From: Streptomyces anulatus
GTDB lineage: Bacteria > Actinomycetota > Actinomycetes > Streptomycetales > Streptomycetaceae
DNA length: 64,000 bases
NCBI RefSeq assembly: GCF_000721175.1
Contig: NZ_JOEZ01000034.1
Coordinates: forward strand, 1-64,000
Direction of reading: 5' to 3'
This document shows, piece by piece, positions 47,201-52,551 of this stretch; the stretch's first letter is position 1, and each line of letters begins with the position of its first letter. Made by a program: the position numbers and the translations under genes. Under the pieces are notes generated by a model. It was not told the DNA's origin, did no database searches, and worked only from the letters and a program-made list of their open reading frames with translations.

Positions 47201-47853
47201 ATCTTGACCTGCCGGGCCCGAGCGGCCAGCGGAGCGAGATGGGTGCCGATGAGCCCCATGTCGTGGAAGTACGGCATCCAGCTGACCACCACGTCGTCGG
47301 CGCCGAGCGCCGAGGCAGCCCGTATCTGCTCCAGATTGGCCAGCACCGCACCGTGCGTCACCTCCACCCCCTTGGGCGCACCGGTGCTCCCCGAGGAGAA
47401 CTGCACGAACGCGACGTCGTCGTGCCCTGCGGCGACGACCGGATCCCGCAGCACCGGTCCCTCCCGCAGAGCATCGAGAGTCAGGGCGCGTACGCCGTCG
47501 GGGAGTTCACCCGTCAGAGACGCGGTCGAGGCGTCCACGACGACGGGCGGTCGCCCCAGGTGCTCCCAGACCGGCAGCACCCGACGGGCGTCCGGAGCCA
47601 GCGGAACCGGAACGAGGCCGGCCGCCACCGCACCCCAGAACATCGGCTGGAAGTCCTCGCTGCGGTCGGCCAGCAACGGCACACAGGTCCCCGGCGCCAC
47701 CCCCGCCTCGCGGAGTCCGCCGGCCACGCGCAAGGAATCGTCCCGGAGCTCGCGCAGCGTGACGCTCAGTTCGCTGCCGTCGCCGCGAACGTGAACGACG
47801 ACCTGCGCAGGGGCCTCACGGACCGCGTCCAGCAGTACGTCCAGCAGGGTCAT
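35257..47853 (-). CDS. hybrid PKS-NRPS megasynthase with AAR-like terminal reductase
   Basis: 4198 residues. Domains in order: FAAL-type acyl-AMP ligase (1-555; FSSGSTGAPKG, PYFHDMGLIG); ACP (Ser621); KS (680-1095; Cys850 in DTACSSG, HGTGTAVGD, NIGH); AT (1215-1490; Ser1307 in GHSVGE, AFHSP at 1410, malonyl type); KR (1820-1990; GGGGGIG, Tyr1971); ACP (Ser2139); C (HHAAGDG, His2339); A (2690-3200; FTSGSTGRPKA, FDAS); PCP (Ser3271); C (HHIIGDG, His3468); reductase (3801-4198). The reductase resembles cyanobacterial acyl-ACP reductase: VAFVGLGSIGCSS binds NADPH and Cys4137 aligns with its catalytic Cys. Expected product: a fatty acyl chain extended once to a beta-hydroxy acyl, joined to one amino acid, then reductively released. 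ATG 47853 follows GGAG; GTG 47865 is possible. DH, ER, TE and MbtH are absent. Confidence 0.88.
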   Translation of the reverse strand: MTLLDVLLDAVREAPAQVVVHVRGDGSELSVTLRELRDDSLRVAGGLREAGVAPGTCVPLLADRSEDFQPMFWGAVAAGLVPVPLAPDARRVLPVWEHLGRPPVVVDASTASLTGELPDGVRALTLDALREGPVLRDPVVAAGHDDVAFVQFSSGSTGAPKGVEVTHGAVLANLEQIRAASALGADDVVVSWMPYFHDMGLIGTHLAPLAARARQVKIGPLTFAKRPRVWFEVAARHRATVLSAANFALALAVRRVPDEVLARLDLSAVRLLLVGAEPIAPAVWRAFALRTRAAGLDPAAAQPVYGLAEATLAVTFPPPGEVAVPLVLDRASLSGGVAVDAGPGEGAVELMDVGRPVTGCAVRIVDDAGTVLGDRRVGHIMVSGPQLARGYHRLPGVSAEVFAEGWLRTGDLGFLRDGRLCVTGRHKDVLFLNGRTFHATDVEAVAAATPGLPPGAPAVVGSTDPVSGAERVVVFVPWARPPRDAAEVLERVAARVREALFHDDVRVLALPPGAFPRTTSGKLQRRRLRERFETGEFAAGWRRAGDGDGLPTEAPGRAEAPRSSAEPRAEAPRARAETVAEAPRTWAETVEAVREVWARVLDRPAASIGAHESFGGLGGTSLKAMEVLVALEDAFGVTLPPAVIRDHGTVTALAGHLLTVAPGTDPAATSTPACPEATTSTAVIGMACRFPGADTPEAFWDLLVDGHDAVTPVPHGRWGDGHDRPGAGPTAPRKRWAALLEDPAAFDAGYFGIGEDEARALDPQARLFLELAHEALERAGYAGPRRRGRRIGVFAAAGDSGYREVLERASSDGSPPPSTALTGNLPALIAARVSQSLDLDGPALAVDTACSSGLVALHLARRSLLDGECDLAVVGGVNLHLTSAPHRLLEEAGALSPTGRSRAFSADADGFVPGEGGAAIVLTRLDAARLADDPVLAVVRGTAVNNDGRSMSLMAPNPLRQREAITRAYEAAGVDPASVTYVESHGTGTAVGDPIELRSLAHAFPVRPDGEPRLLGSVKTNIGHLLNAAALPALVKVVLALGHRRLPPSLHHAPASRGLAPAGFSVVTEARDWTSAGPLVAGINAFGFGGTNAHAVLEQAPLPQPSPLPAVPASLSPDAAGEAAVEAPHLLTLSARSAGGLRDAVAQLTAHLESRPHLREGDVCRTASTSRDEGPHRLAVIADGDLRERLAAIAAGSGEAGGHVGSVVRSRQRVVFLFPGQGSQFPGQDLALYRTASVFRDTFDEASAVLGPVCGRTLLDWGLDPEVDAAAQAVTEVAQPLLVASGVALARQLRTWGVEPDAVAGHSVGEITAACVSGVLSLPEAVRFAAERGRLMGTFTEPGAMIAVRGGEDAVAAAVAASDGALAVAAYNGPGLQVLSGTVSAVERAALGLDAQGVPTRRLRVSRAFHSPLMRPVGDLLADAARALAPRAPSVPLMSTVTAEWQPVLGPEYLREHAERPVVFGAAVERLAREGYGTFVEIGHGATLSGAVRGATGGHLAGTPVAHVGGASASPSASGPSTPSDTPEDSGASSASSGRTTVMCALPGRPGDRADTERPPGDGHGGRTALLETVGRLWSLGVPLDRTALDAGHRRIPLPTYPFQRSRYWPGPPPSSPLLHRVLWEDAPLPANAAGAVRSVLLTGPDSAFVDRLASQLAAEGIRRYEPGDGPPDAVVLVAGPAPGQDTGDALGRAQDAALAAFDEALARLDETRADRLLVVTEDVQVTRAVRERARPAHAVLGGLLLALPQETPGASAVAVDLCSLDTPSQRLAAVLAELASGGTPGRAATVAWRAGRRLTRRFVPLTNGGDPAPTGATRSVLPPDGTFLITGGGGGIGAALARDLAGRGRPTLVLAGRSPHPPEGLAEELRSLGATVHYRVADVSVEREVDALLAGLPRLDALFHAAGVVRPGTLRNRCAEETADVLAAKTRGTLLLSLALRRHGLDPAVRIAFSSVSAVLPGLAGALGDYAGANAFLDAFAASERHAGRPWQSVNLAAFAGTGMAAAIGTGADEGSTAVRSAGGRPVAPAAALAALRTACGVDTAQLLLADLTPSPRPAVLTPSPATAAATGTDPATPRRAPSPSPATATSVSRSTRPGARPRTGTEALLRRLLAAALRLPPAGIPDDEPFLTLGLDSLAAVDLVKQLERELDRPLPATLFFEYRTVAELAAHLDTTPSPAPVPTPGPAAVPAVHAPVPQGVPFPLTPVQRALYTSSRLHPEVPAHGYVRQTVQGPLDTRLLGRALAALADRHTMLRIRVESIGSTPDGIGSATPRQYVAPPAALSTWYEVQELSGRIEELETALCNRPFDLATEPPVRAVLARESPELSHLVLVIHHAAGDGYSLNVLTGELWSLYTALAHGPEYGHAPTLPPLGTDFARYATAAADERSSTDGARALADDRRYWSERLASRREPLHLPYDGDPAALPTAPLATRQSALDAVLTAALEKRAAAHGVSLFHLLLAVHVRCLARWSGQREIAVNVARARREGRMPGLDRLVGPLADTLPLLCGTDPDEPVGALAERLAGIWLEGEKHASPTGLDLARLLPAGPSGAGPRTVSPAGFSFSRFPAALDEHCPVKVRPTAAGTATAATRLSLLCWQDETVLRFSWNFPVRLFAPATVARLDRDFHDELAALVGPRPDVPDLPPVRSLSGAGAVRSEPASAAPAVTEAPEDPPHRDTRSATLVRRLVGRFRATPDAVAVDTGDATLTYAELDRASHALAASLLARGVTPGSLVGLLTEPGADTVVSVVAALRAGAGWVPLDAGHPTARLVDQLTRSGARTVLCHAATRAVGDTLGDVTLVSVDASPPLPSDARQGCAAGAGRAAGWVLAPDGGPAPDGPVDAGETAYVIFTSGSTGRPKAVPITHRSMENYLNWAIGTFGYDEHDRLAQTASPCFDASVRQLLAPLLVGATVVTVAWDLLRDPDRLLTYVEHSRITVWSSVPTLWEQLLSASEERVRHGAPRPDLAALRWIHVGGEALSPAHVRRWFDLFGTGQHIANLYGPTEATINTSCHIIRARPGDQVRRLPIGRPVSGTEVEVVGPGGECLRPGEAGELLISGIGLTPGYLGEPALTEAAFTVRRGRRWYRSGDRVRCSEDGTLEFLGRLDDQVKIRGNRVEPGEIEAVLETHPDITRAVVLAQDGRLTAFVTPGPGPSGADAVALRLHLAKSLPGYMLPSRITRVGRMPLTSTGKIDRRALSQQTLQPFQEAAVPPGADTDTGLGARAGDVRTPPRTATEVRLAAIWSALLRTEDVCREDDFFALGGDSLLVLEVFAQLEKQSGPLPRPTVIYRHRTLAALAGAVDAGVDAAANAPARERDGTAARLRSLDPAGSPAPFPLTPTQRGFLLAEAMAPGATSSGLTRLRLHGRLDPARFQSAVDTLVGRHPMLRTVFPAGARPAVQQELPPSLRLPIDFETLTDPEQVEERVTAERARRFEPWAWPLLRLRVLTVAPDEHVLVAHAHHIIGDGYSAALLVRELTAVYDSLSRGEELATAPLRSTFRDHAVQLAERNDAATTAGPGAGSVRPPGGDRWARLSAPYRPPVLSAGTSTVTPSGTSESPLFHTHGFTVGPGQVEALRRLAARTGSTLYAPVLTAYYRALVAATGRADLVLGLAVSGRDDALPDAHRVFGPFARAVPLRPAGPVTGGGRGGPGRPDDAGFEDDVRRVAAEVAAARAYEGVVPLLPGGLPLASQFFFTYLDFSALGPESGGALTVTREDGDSAYTPPPAGTDVFLAARPDDGRLRITVRAAARAFTPEELAAFADSIRDGLVRAAASAVPGPGRPDRRGGPGRGRWMDAALVGYLPSPADLARLAGLPGTALPREELRTLLFPDGRPRLLETLRTPLGRSGFVCVPLFADELAPGDDLLGHTTRGVELASSLGARAVSLAGMIPALTGYGFDVLRAVGMTGTVPGVPADPALPGVPAASAALAVPAAPAVTTGHAATVVSVVRTVHSALDATGQELGSLTVAFVGLGSIGCSSLELLLTRAQRPPARLLLCDVPGSGPRLRELAESLRERGLAGVVEAVESDQGLPDAVYGARLIVAAVSGGGTLLDVGRLAPGTTVVDDSFPHCFDTSRAIGRMERAKDVLVVGGGLLSAGPSERQVAEGLPAAAVAGYLAQPMVPDTIASCRLESLLHASGADVPLVHGPVDAATGLAYWEAAEAAGVRPAPLHLLTRTIDPHMLRRHPWGP

Positions 47854-47894
47854 GTAGTGCTCCACCGGTCCATCGGTCCGTTCCTCGAAGAATG

Positions 47895-47923
47895 ATCCTA
47901 AGAACCGCGCGGGCCGCGGGGAA
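47895..47923 (-). promoter_or_regulatory. candidate promoter of the megasynthase gene
   Basis: On the minus strand TTCCCC (47918-47923), 17 nt, TAGGAT (47895-47900). The -10 is good and the -35 weak. It would give a leader of about 35 nt before ATG 47853 with its GGAG. Confidence 0.35.
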
Positions 47924-48004
47924 TCAACCGCCGGGAGGAGACCGCCTGCGACCTGGGAGTGACCAGCCGGAAGCCGTTCGACGCGGGGCCGGCACCGGCG
48001 GGGC

Positions 48005-48010
48005 TAGCGT
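48005..48010 (+). promoter_or_regulatory. -10 box for a leaderless kinase transcript
   Basis: TAGCGT ends 7 nt before the GTG at 48018, the same arrangement as upstream of the GNAT gene. Confidence 0.45.
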
Positions 48011-48017
48011 GGCCGCC

Positions 48018-48554
48018 GTGAACGTGGGCACCGAGGAAACCAGGCTGATCATCCTGCGCGGCAACAGCGCATCGGGGAAGTCGAGCATCGCGGCCGGTCT
48101 CCGCGACAGGTTCGGCCGCGGACTGGCCGTGGTCGGCCAGGACAACCTGCGCCGCACCGTGCTGCGCGAACGCGACCGGCCGGGGGCGTCGAACATCGGC
48201 CTGATCGACCTGACGGCCCGCTACGCCCTGGACGCCGGCTACCACGTCGTGGTCGAAGGCATCCTCTACGCCGACCACTACGGTGCCATGCTCACCCGGC
48301 TGCGCGCCGACCACCGGGGCCCGACCCACGGGTACTACCTGGACGTGCCGTTCGCCGAGACCGTCGCCCGGCACGCCACCAAACCGATCGCCGACGAGGT
48401 CAACGCGGAGCAACTGCGGGACTGGTACCGCACCCGCGATGTACTGCCCGACGGTGTCGAGACCGTGATCGGCCCGGACAGCGTCCTGGACGGGACCGTC
48501 GACCGCGTCATGCTCGACACCGGCCTGCCCCGGCTGCCGCCGGTCGACCGCTGA
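48018..48554 (+). CDS. P-loop kinase (zeta-toxin/AAA kinase-like)
   Basis: 178 residues. Walker A: LIILRGNSASGKSSIAAGLR. The body has AVVGQDNLRRTVLRERDRPG, YALDAGYHVVVEGILYADHY and later FAETVARHATKPIADEV. This matches small actinobacterial kinases of the zeta-toxin-like P-loop group that phosphorylate small molecules; the substrate is unknown and no antitoxin is adjacent. GTG 48018 is chosen because TAGCGT sits 7 nt upstream and homology starts just after; the frame is open upstream to 47892 in the divergent promoter region. Confidence 0.8.
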   Translation: MNVGTEETRLIILRGNSASGKSSIAAGLRDRFGRGLAVVGQDNLRRTVLRERDRPGASNIGLIDLTARYALDAGYHVVVEGILYADHYGAMLTRLRADHRGPTHGYYLDVPFAETVARHATKPIADEVNAEQLRDWYRTRDVLPDGVETVIGPDSVLDGTVDRVMLDTGLPRLPPVDR

Positions 48555-48563
48555 GGTGCCGGA

Positions 48564-48591
48564 GCCCGGCCGAAGGAGAGACCGGCCGGGC
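48564..48591. terminator. hairpin between convergent kinase and monooxygenase-fold genes
   Basis: GCCCGGCC and GGCCGGGC form a perfect 8-bp stem with a 12-nt loop 10 nt after the kinase stop. Further GC-rich palindromes follow up to about 48630. Confidence 0.5.
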
Positions 48592-48662
48592 AGGCCCGCC
48601 CGGCCGGTCACCGGTCGGCCCGGGCAGGTGACCCACCGGTGCGCGCCTGGTTACGCGCCCAT

Positions 48663-48989
48663 TCACGCGCCGGTCGGCGCGGCCTGCTGCACGACCTCGA
48701 AGGACCACACCGTGGACCCGCCGGCCGCGGGCTTGGGGCGCTCGCCGCCGGCGTCGCCCCCCTGGTGGGCCGCCTTCATCGGCCCCTCCATCCACGCCTG
48801 GAAGGAGGCCTCGTCACGCCAGCGCGTGTAGACGAGGTAGTCGTCCGTGCCCTCGACGGGCCGGAGCAGCTCGAACCACTCGAATCCGTCGGAGTTCTCC
48901 ACGGCGTGGGCGCGGGAGGCGAAGCGCTTCTCCAGCGTCTCGCGTTGTTCCTGGGGGACGGTCAGCACATTGATCTTGACTACGCTCAT
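48663..48989 (-). CDS. ABM-fold protein, likely MhuD/IsdG-type haem-degrading enzyme
   Basis: 108 residues of the antibiotic biosynthesis monooxygenase fold: VVKINVLTVPQEQRETLEKR, then SDGFEWFELLRP and YLVYTRWRDEASFQAWMEG. Asn7, Trp66 and His75 are present at exactly the positions of the catalytic Asn, Trp and haem-ligand His of mycobacterial MhuD. These enzymes open haem to release iron. A tail of about 30 residues (AAHQGGDAGGERPKPAAGGS) follows. It is divergent from the riboswitch-controlled FecCD-type importer, although that importer appears to be for cobalamin. Confidence 0.8.
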   Translation of the reverse strand: MSVVKINVLTVPQEQRETLEKRFASRAHAVENSDGFEWFELLRPVEGTDDYLVYTRWRDEASFQAWMEGPMKAAHQGGDAGGERPKPAAGGSTVWSFEVVQQAAPTGA

Positions 48990-49158
48990 GGCACCATCCT
49001 GCCGTACGACGTCCGAGCCCTCTCACTCCCGGCCCCGCCCGTACACTCCGATGCGCCAGCTGCCGGTGGGCGGGGCCGTCGCGGGCAGTTCCACCGTGAC
49101 GCGGAGGCCGCCGTCGGCACACCGAGGGCTCGCCCCGGCCGCACCGCCACGCGCTAAG

Positions 49159-49262
49159 CTGCGAATTCCCCGCGGGGGAAGTCCGGTCGAAATCCGGCGC
49201 TGACCCGCAACGGTAGGCGGAACCATAGGTTCCGCGAGCCCGATCACCCGTGGGGGAGAAGG
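49159..49262 (+). promoter_or_regulatory. cobalamin riboswitch
   Basis: The conserved cobalamin-aptamer core is visible: GGGGGAAGTCCGGTCGAAAT, then CCGGCGCTGACCCGCAACGG (B12 box), a paired element GGCGGAACC/GGTTCCGC, and GAGCCCGATCACCCG. It ends in GGGGGAGAAGG about 16 nt before the first possible start of the importer operon. Adenosylcobalamin binding would reduce expression of the downstream uptake genes. Confidence 0.88.
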
Positions 49263-49278
49263 CTCCTGACCATTCGCC

Positions 49279-50481
49279 GTGGACTGCGAAAAGGCGCTGC
49301 GCGGGGCGGCCGCCGTCCGGGGCCGCTCCTCCTCGCGCAGACGTACGGCCCGAGGCGAAAGCGACCGGCCTGTGGCCACGTCTCTCGACCGCATATCCTC
49401 CGAACCCTCGCGCCCGGCGCGCGTCGGCACCGGTTCGGCGCCACCGCGGCGCGTACCCCTGCCCCTCCTCCTGACCAGTCTCTGCCTGGCCCTTTCCGTC
49501 TCGCTCGTCTGCGGGGCGGGCCTCGGGGCCTCGGGACTCTCCTGGGCGGAGGTGCTGCGCTACCTGTGGGCCGGACTGACCGGCGGGGCCATCGGCCCCG
49601 ACGAGGTCCCGGCCTACACCATCGTGTGGGAACTGCGCCTGTCGCGGGCCGTGCTGGCCGCCGTCGTGGGGGCCGGTCTGTCGGCCATCGGCGTCGCCGT
49701 CCAGGCCATGGTGCGCAACGCGCTCGCCGATCCGTTCGTGCTCGGCATCTCCTCGGGTGCGGCGGTCGGCGCCAACGCCGTGCTCATCTTCGGGGTCTTG
49801 GGAGCGCTCGGCATCTGGGCCCTGTCCACGGCGGCGTTCCTCTCCGCACTCCTCGCCATGGTGCTCGTGTACGCGGTCGCCCGCACCGAACGCGGACTGA
49901 CCCCGCTCCGGCTCATCCTGACGGGGACCGCGATGTACTACGGCTTCTCGGCCGTCACCACGTTCATGGTGTTCGCGGCCGAGCGAGGGGAAGCGGCCCG
50001 CTCGGCGATGATGTGGCTGCTCGGCAGTCTCAGCGGGGCCAACTGGGCTGCCGTGCCGATCGCCGCAGGAGCGGTGCTCGCCGGCCTCGCGCACCTCGGC
50101 TGGTCGGCCCGGCGGCTGAACGCCCTCGCCATGGGGGATGAGACCGCCGCCGCACTCGGAGTCGATCCCGGGAGGCTGCGCAAGGAGCTCTTCCTCGTCT
50201 CCGCGGCCGTCACCGGGGCGGTCGTCGCGGTGAGCGGAGCGATCGGCTTCGTCGGCCTGATGGTCCCGCACGCCGTTCGGATGCTGGTCGGCGCGGACCA
50301 CCGCAGGCTCCTGGCCGTCGCGCCCCTCACGGGAGCCGTCCTGCTGATCTGGGTGGACATCCTCTCGCGCGTGGTGCTGGCACCGGCCGAGCTGCCGGTG
50401 GGCGTGCTCACCGCGGTCATCGGCGTTCCCTGCTTCATCCTCCTCATGCGCCGGCGCGCCTACTCCTTCGGAGGCATCTGA
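49279..50481 (+). CDS. btuC: FecCD-family ABC permease, cobalamin type
   Basis: 400 residues. FecCD permease with about ten membrane segments and the family motifs WELRLSRAVLAAVVGAGLSA, GISSGAAVGANAVLIFG and GFVGLMVPHAVRMLVGADHR. The first 60 residues are Arg/Ser-rich and unlike the family, so translation may start at GTG 49372 or later; GTG 49279 is the most upstream possibility and lies close behind the riboswitch. The gene overlaps the ATPase gene by 1 nt (TGATG). The cobalamin riboswitch upstream points to vitamin B12 or a corrinoid as the substrate. Confidence 0.85.
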   Translation: MDCEKALRGAAAVRGRSSSRRRTARGESDRPVATSLDRISSEPSRPARVGTGSAPPRRVPLPLLLTSLCLALSVSLVCGAGLGASGLSWAEVLRYLWAGLTGGAIGPDEVPAYTIVWELRLSRAVLAAVVGAGLSAIGVAVQAMVRNALADPFVLGISSGAAVGANAVLIFGVLGALGIWALSTAAFLSALLAMVLVYAVARTERGLTPLRLILTGTAMYYGFSAVTTFMVFAAERGEAARSAMMWLLGSLSGANWAAVPIAAGAVLAGLAHLGWSARRLNALAMGDETAAALGVDPGRLRKELFLVSAAVTGAVVAVSGAIGFVGLMVPHAVRMLVGADHRRLLAVAPLTGAVLLIWVDILSRVVLAPAELPVGVLTAVIGVPCFILLMRRRAYSFGGI

Positions 50482-51263
50482 TGCGGATCGACATCGACGC
50501 GCTCACCGTCGATATCGCCGGTGCACGGCTGGTGGACCAGGTCACCGTCGGCGCGGCCGACGGGCAGCTCGTCGGCCTGGTCGGTCCCAACGGCAGCGGG
50601 AAGTCCACGCTGCTGCGCTGCGTCTACCGGGCCCTGCGCCCCTCGGCCGGCGCCGTCAGGATCGGCGGTGAGGACCTCCACGCCCTGAGCACCCGGGAAA
50701 GCGCCCGCCGGCTGGCCGCGCTTCCGCAGGACGCGGTCGCGGAATTCGACTTCACCGTGGCCGAGATCGTCGCCATGGGACGTCTGCCGCATCAGGGGCC
50801 GGTGGCCCGGACGACCGACGAGGACCGCCGCCTCTGCGCCGACGCCCTGGAGGGGGTCGGCGCAGGACACCTGGCCGAACGCGGCTTCCTCACCCTCTCC
50901 GGCGGCGAGAGGCAGCGCGTCCTGATCGCCCGCGCCCTCGCCCAGCAGCCCCGGGTCCTGGTCCTCGACGAGCCCACCAACCACCTGGACATCGCCCATC
51001 AGCTGGAAGTCCTCGCCCTGGTCCGGAGCAGCGGCCTGACCGTGCTCACCGCCCTGCACGACCTGAACCTCGCCGCCCTGCACTGCGACCTCGTCCACGT
51101 CATCGACAGCGGCCGGATCGTCGCCTCCGGGGCCCCGCACACCGTCCTGACCACCGAGTTGCTGGCCGACGTCTTCGGCGTACGGGCGCACCGCGTCGCG
51201 CACCCCGGGACCGGCGCGCTCCAACTGCTCTTCGACCTTCCTCCTGCCCGCCCCACCTCCTGA
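50481..51263 (+). CDS. btuD: ABC transporter ATPase, cobalamin/iron-siderophore type
   Basis: 260 residues. Walker A LVGPNGSGKSTLL, Q-loop AALPQDAVAEFDFTVAEIVA, signature LSGGERQRVLIARALAQQ, Walker B VLVLDEPTNHLDI and H-loop LTALHDLNLAALHCD. The DFTV-EIVAMGRLPH segment after the Q-loop is characteristic of FecE/BtuD-like ATPases. It pairs with the upstream permease and the downstream binding protein. Confidence 0.88.
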   Translation: MRIDIDALTVDIAGARLVDQVTVGAADGQLVGLVGPNGSGKSTLLRCVYRALRPSAGAVRIGGEDLHALSTRESARRLAALPQDAVAEFDFTVAEIVAMGRLPHQGPVARTTDEDRRLCADALEGVGAGHLAERGFLTLSGGERQRVLIARALAQQPRVLVLDEPTNHLDIAHQLEVLALVRSSGLTVLTALHDLNLAALHCDLVHVIDSGRIVASGAPHTVLTTELLADVFGVRAHRVAHPGTGALQLLFDLPPARPTS

Positions 51264-51278
51264 GGAGCCTCGACCACC

Positions 51279-52301
51279 ATGCCGAACCCGTTGCGTCCCG
51301 CAGCCCTCGCTCTCGTAGCCGCTCTGGCCCTCACCGGCTGCGGAGCGGACGTCACATCAAAGGCCGACGGGAAGGACGACGCCGGCCGAGGCGACCGGCA
51401 CTACCCGGTGACCGTCGAGAACTGCGGCGAGAAGAAGAGCTACGACAAGGCCCCGCAGCGCGTCGTCACCAACGACGTCGGCATCACCGAGATCATGTTC
51501 GCCCTCGGTCTGGCGGACCACATGGCCGGCTACGTGATGCCCGACGACAAGGGCGACATGACGTCCGTCCCCTGGAAGGACGGCTACAGGAAGACCAAGT
51601 GGCTCTCCAAGGAGCGGATCAACAAGGAACTGGTCCTCGACGCACGTGCCGACCTGGTCTTCGCCGGCTGGAACTACGGCTTCAACGAGGGGGAGGGGTT
51701 CACTCCCGCCGAACTGAAGCGCGTGGGCGTGGACTCCTACCTGCTCAGCGAGTCGTGCCGCAACGGGCAGGGCAAGGCCCGCGGGGTCATGCCCCCGCTC
51801 GAAGCGCTCTACACGGACCTCCGGAACCTCGGAGAGATCTTCGACGTCGAGGACCGGGCGGACACCCTGATCACGGCCTTCAGGAAGGAGGTCGCCGACG
51901 CCCGGGCGAAGGCGGCGAAGGGCAGCGACCGCCTCCGTGTCTTCCTGTACGACGACGGGAATGACAAACCGCTGACCTCGGGCGCGTACGCCGGGCCGCA
52001 CGACATCATCACCAAAGCCGGCGGCGACCACATCATGAAGGACCTCGAGGACAGCTGGACGACGGTCGGCTGGGAGACGGTGGTCGACCGCGACCCCGAG
52101 GTCATCGTCATCAACAACTACGGGGACACGGGCGCCGACCAGAAGCGGAAGTTCCTGAAGTCCTACAAGCCGCTCGCAGGCGTATCGGCGATCAAGAACG
52201 ACCGGATCGTCGTCCTCGACTACGTTGACCTGGTCGAGAGCCCGCGCAACCCCGCCGCCATCAGCTCACTGGCCAGGGACCTGCGGACGTTCGCCCGATA
52301 G
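51279..52301 (+). CDS. btuF: ABC transporter substrate-binding lipoprotein, cobalamin/siderophore type
   Basis: 340 residues. Signal peptide with lipobox (LALTGCGAD). Cluster 8/TroA-like helical-backbone binding fold with PQRVVTNDVGITEIMFALGL, ARADLVFAGWNYGFNEGEGF, DRLRVFLYDDGNDKPLTSGA and VDRDPEVIVINNYG. It starts 15 nt after the ATPase stop. The permease-ATPase-binding protein set behind one B12 riboswitch indicates corrinoid capture; iron-siderophore uptake remains the alternative because the fold is shared. Confidence 0.85.
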   Translation: MPNPLRPAALALVAALALTGCGADVTSKADGKDDAGRGDRHYPVTVENCGEKKSYDKAPQRVVTNDVGITEIMFALGLADHMAGYVMPDDKGDMTSVPWKDGYRKTKWLSKERINKELVLDARADLVFAGWNYGFNEGEGFTPAELKRVGVDSYLLSESCRNGQGKARGVMPPLEALYTDLRNLGEIFDVEDRADTLITAFRKEVADARAKAAKGSDRLRVFLYDDGNDKPLTSGAYAGPHDIITKAGGDHIMKDLEDSWTTVGWETVVDRDPEVIVINNYGDTGADQKRKFLKSYKPLAGVSAIKNDRIVVLDYVDLVESPRNPAAISSLARDLRTFAR

Positions 52302-52426
52302 GGCTGGTGGGGCCTGACGTACCGGCGATGGCCGAAGGCATCTGAGTCCACAAACACGCACTGTCGTACCCCCGTTCTACTCTGGGGCCTTACAAGGCGT
52401 CGGCGGGGGCCGACGTGCCGCAGGGG

Positions 52427-52443
52427 CCGGATCACTGATCCGG
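52427..52443. promoter_or_regulatory. 17-bp palindrome upstream of the LamG-like gene
   Basis: CCGGATCA-C-TGATCCGG is a perfect inverted repeat in the 250-nt gap before the TTG start at 52552. It is either an operator or the end of the terminator region of the importer operon. Confidence 0.4.
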
Positions 52444-52551
52444 TCCGACACCTCGGGGCCGTCCCGGTCGCACCGGCGGGGCAGCTGGTGCCGGGGGTGC
52501 GTGCACGTCGGACAGGTTCCTGCCTGCTCGCACCGCACACCGGGAGGGACT

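Noticed and set aside
48018..48554. Zeta-type toxin of a toxin-antitoxin pair
   Set aside because: No epsilon-like antitoxin gene is adjacent, and similar stand-alone kinases are common in actinobacteria.
48663..48989. Tailoring monooxygenase for the PKS-NRPS product
   Set aside because: MhuD catalytic residues and the separate transcription unit fit haem breakdown better; a link to the megasynthase is not supported.
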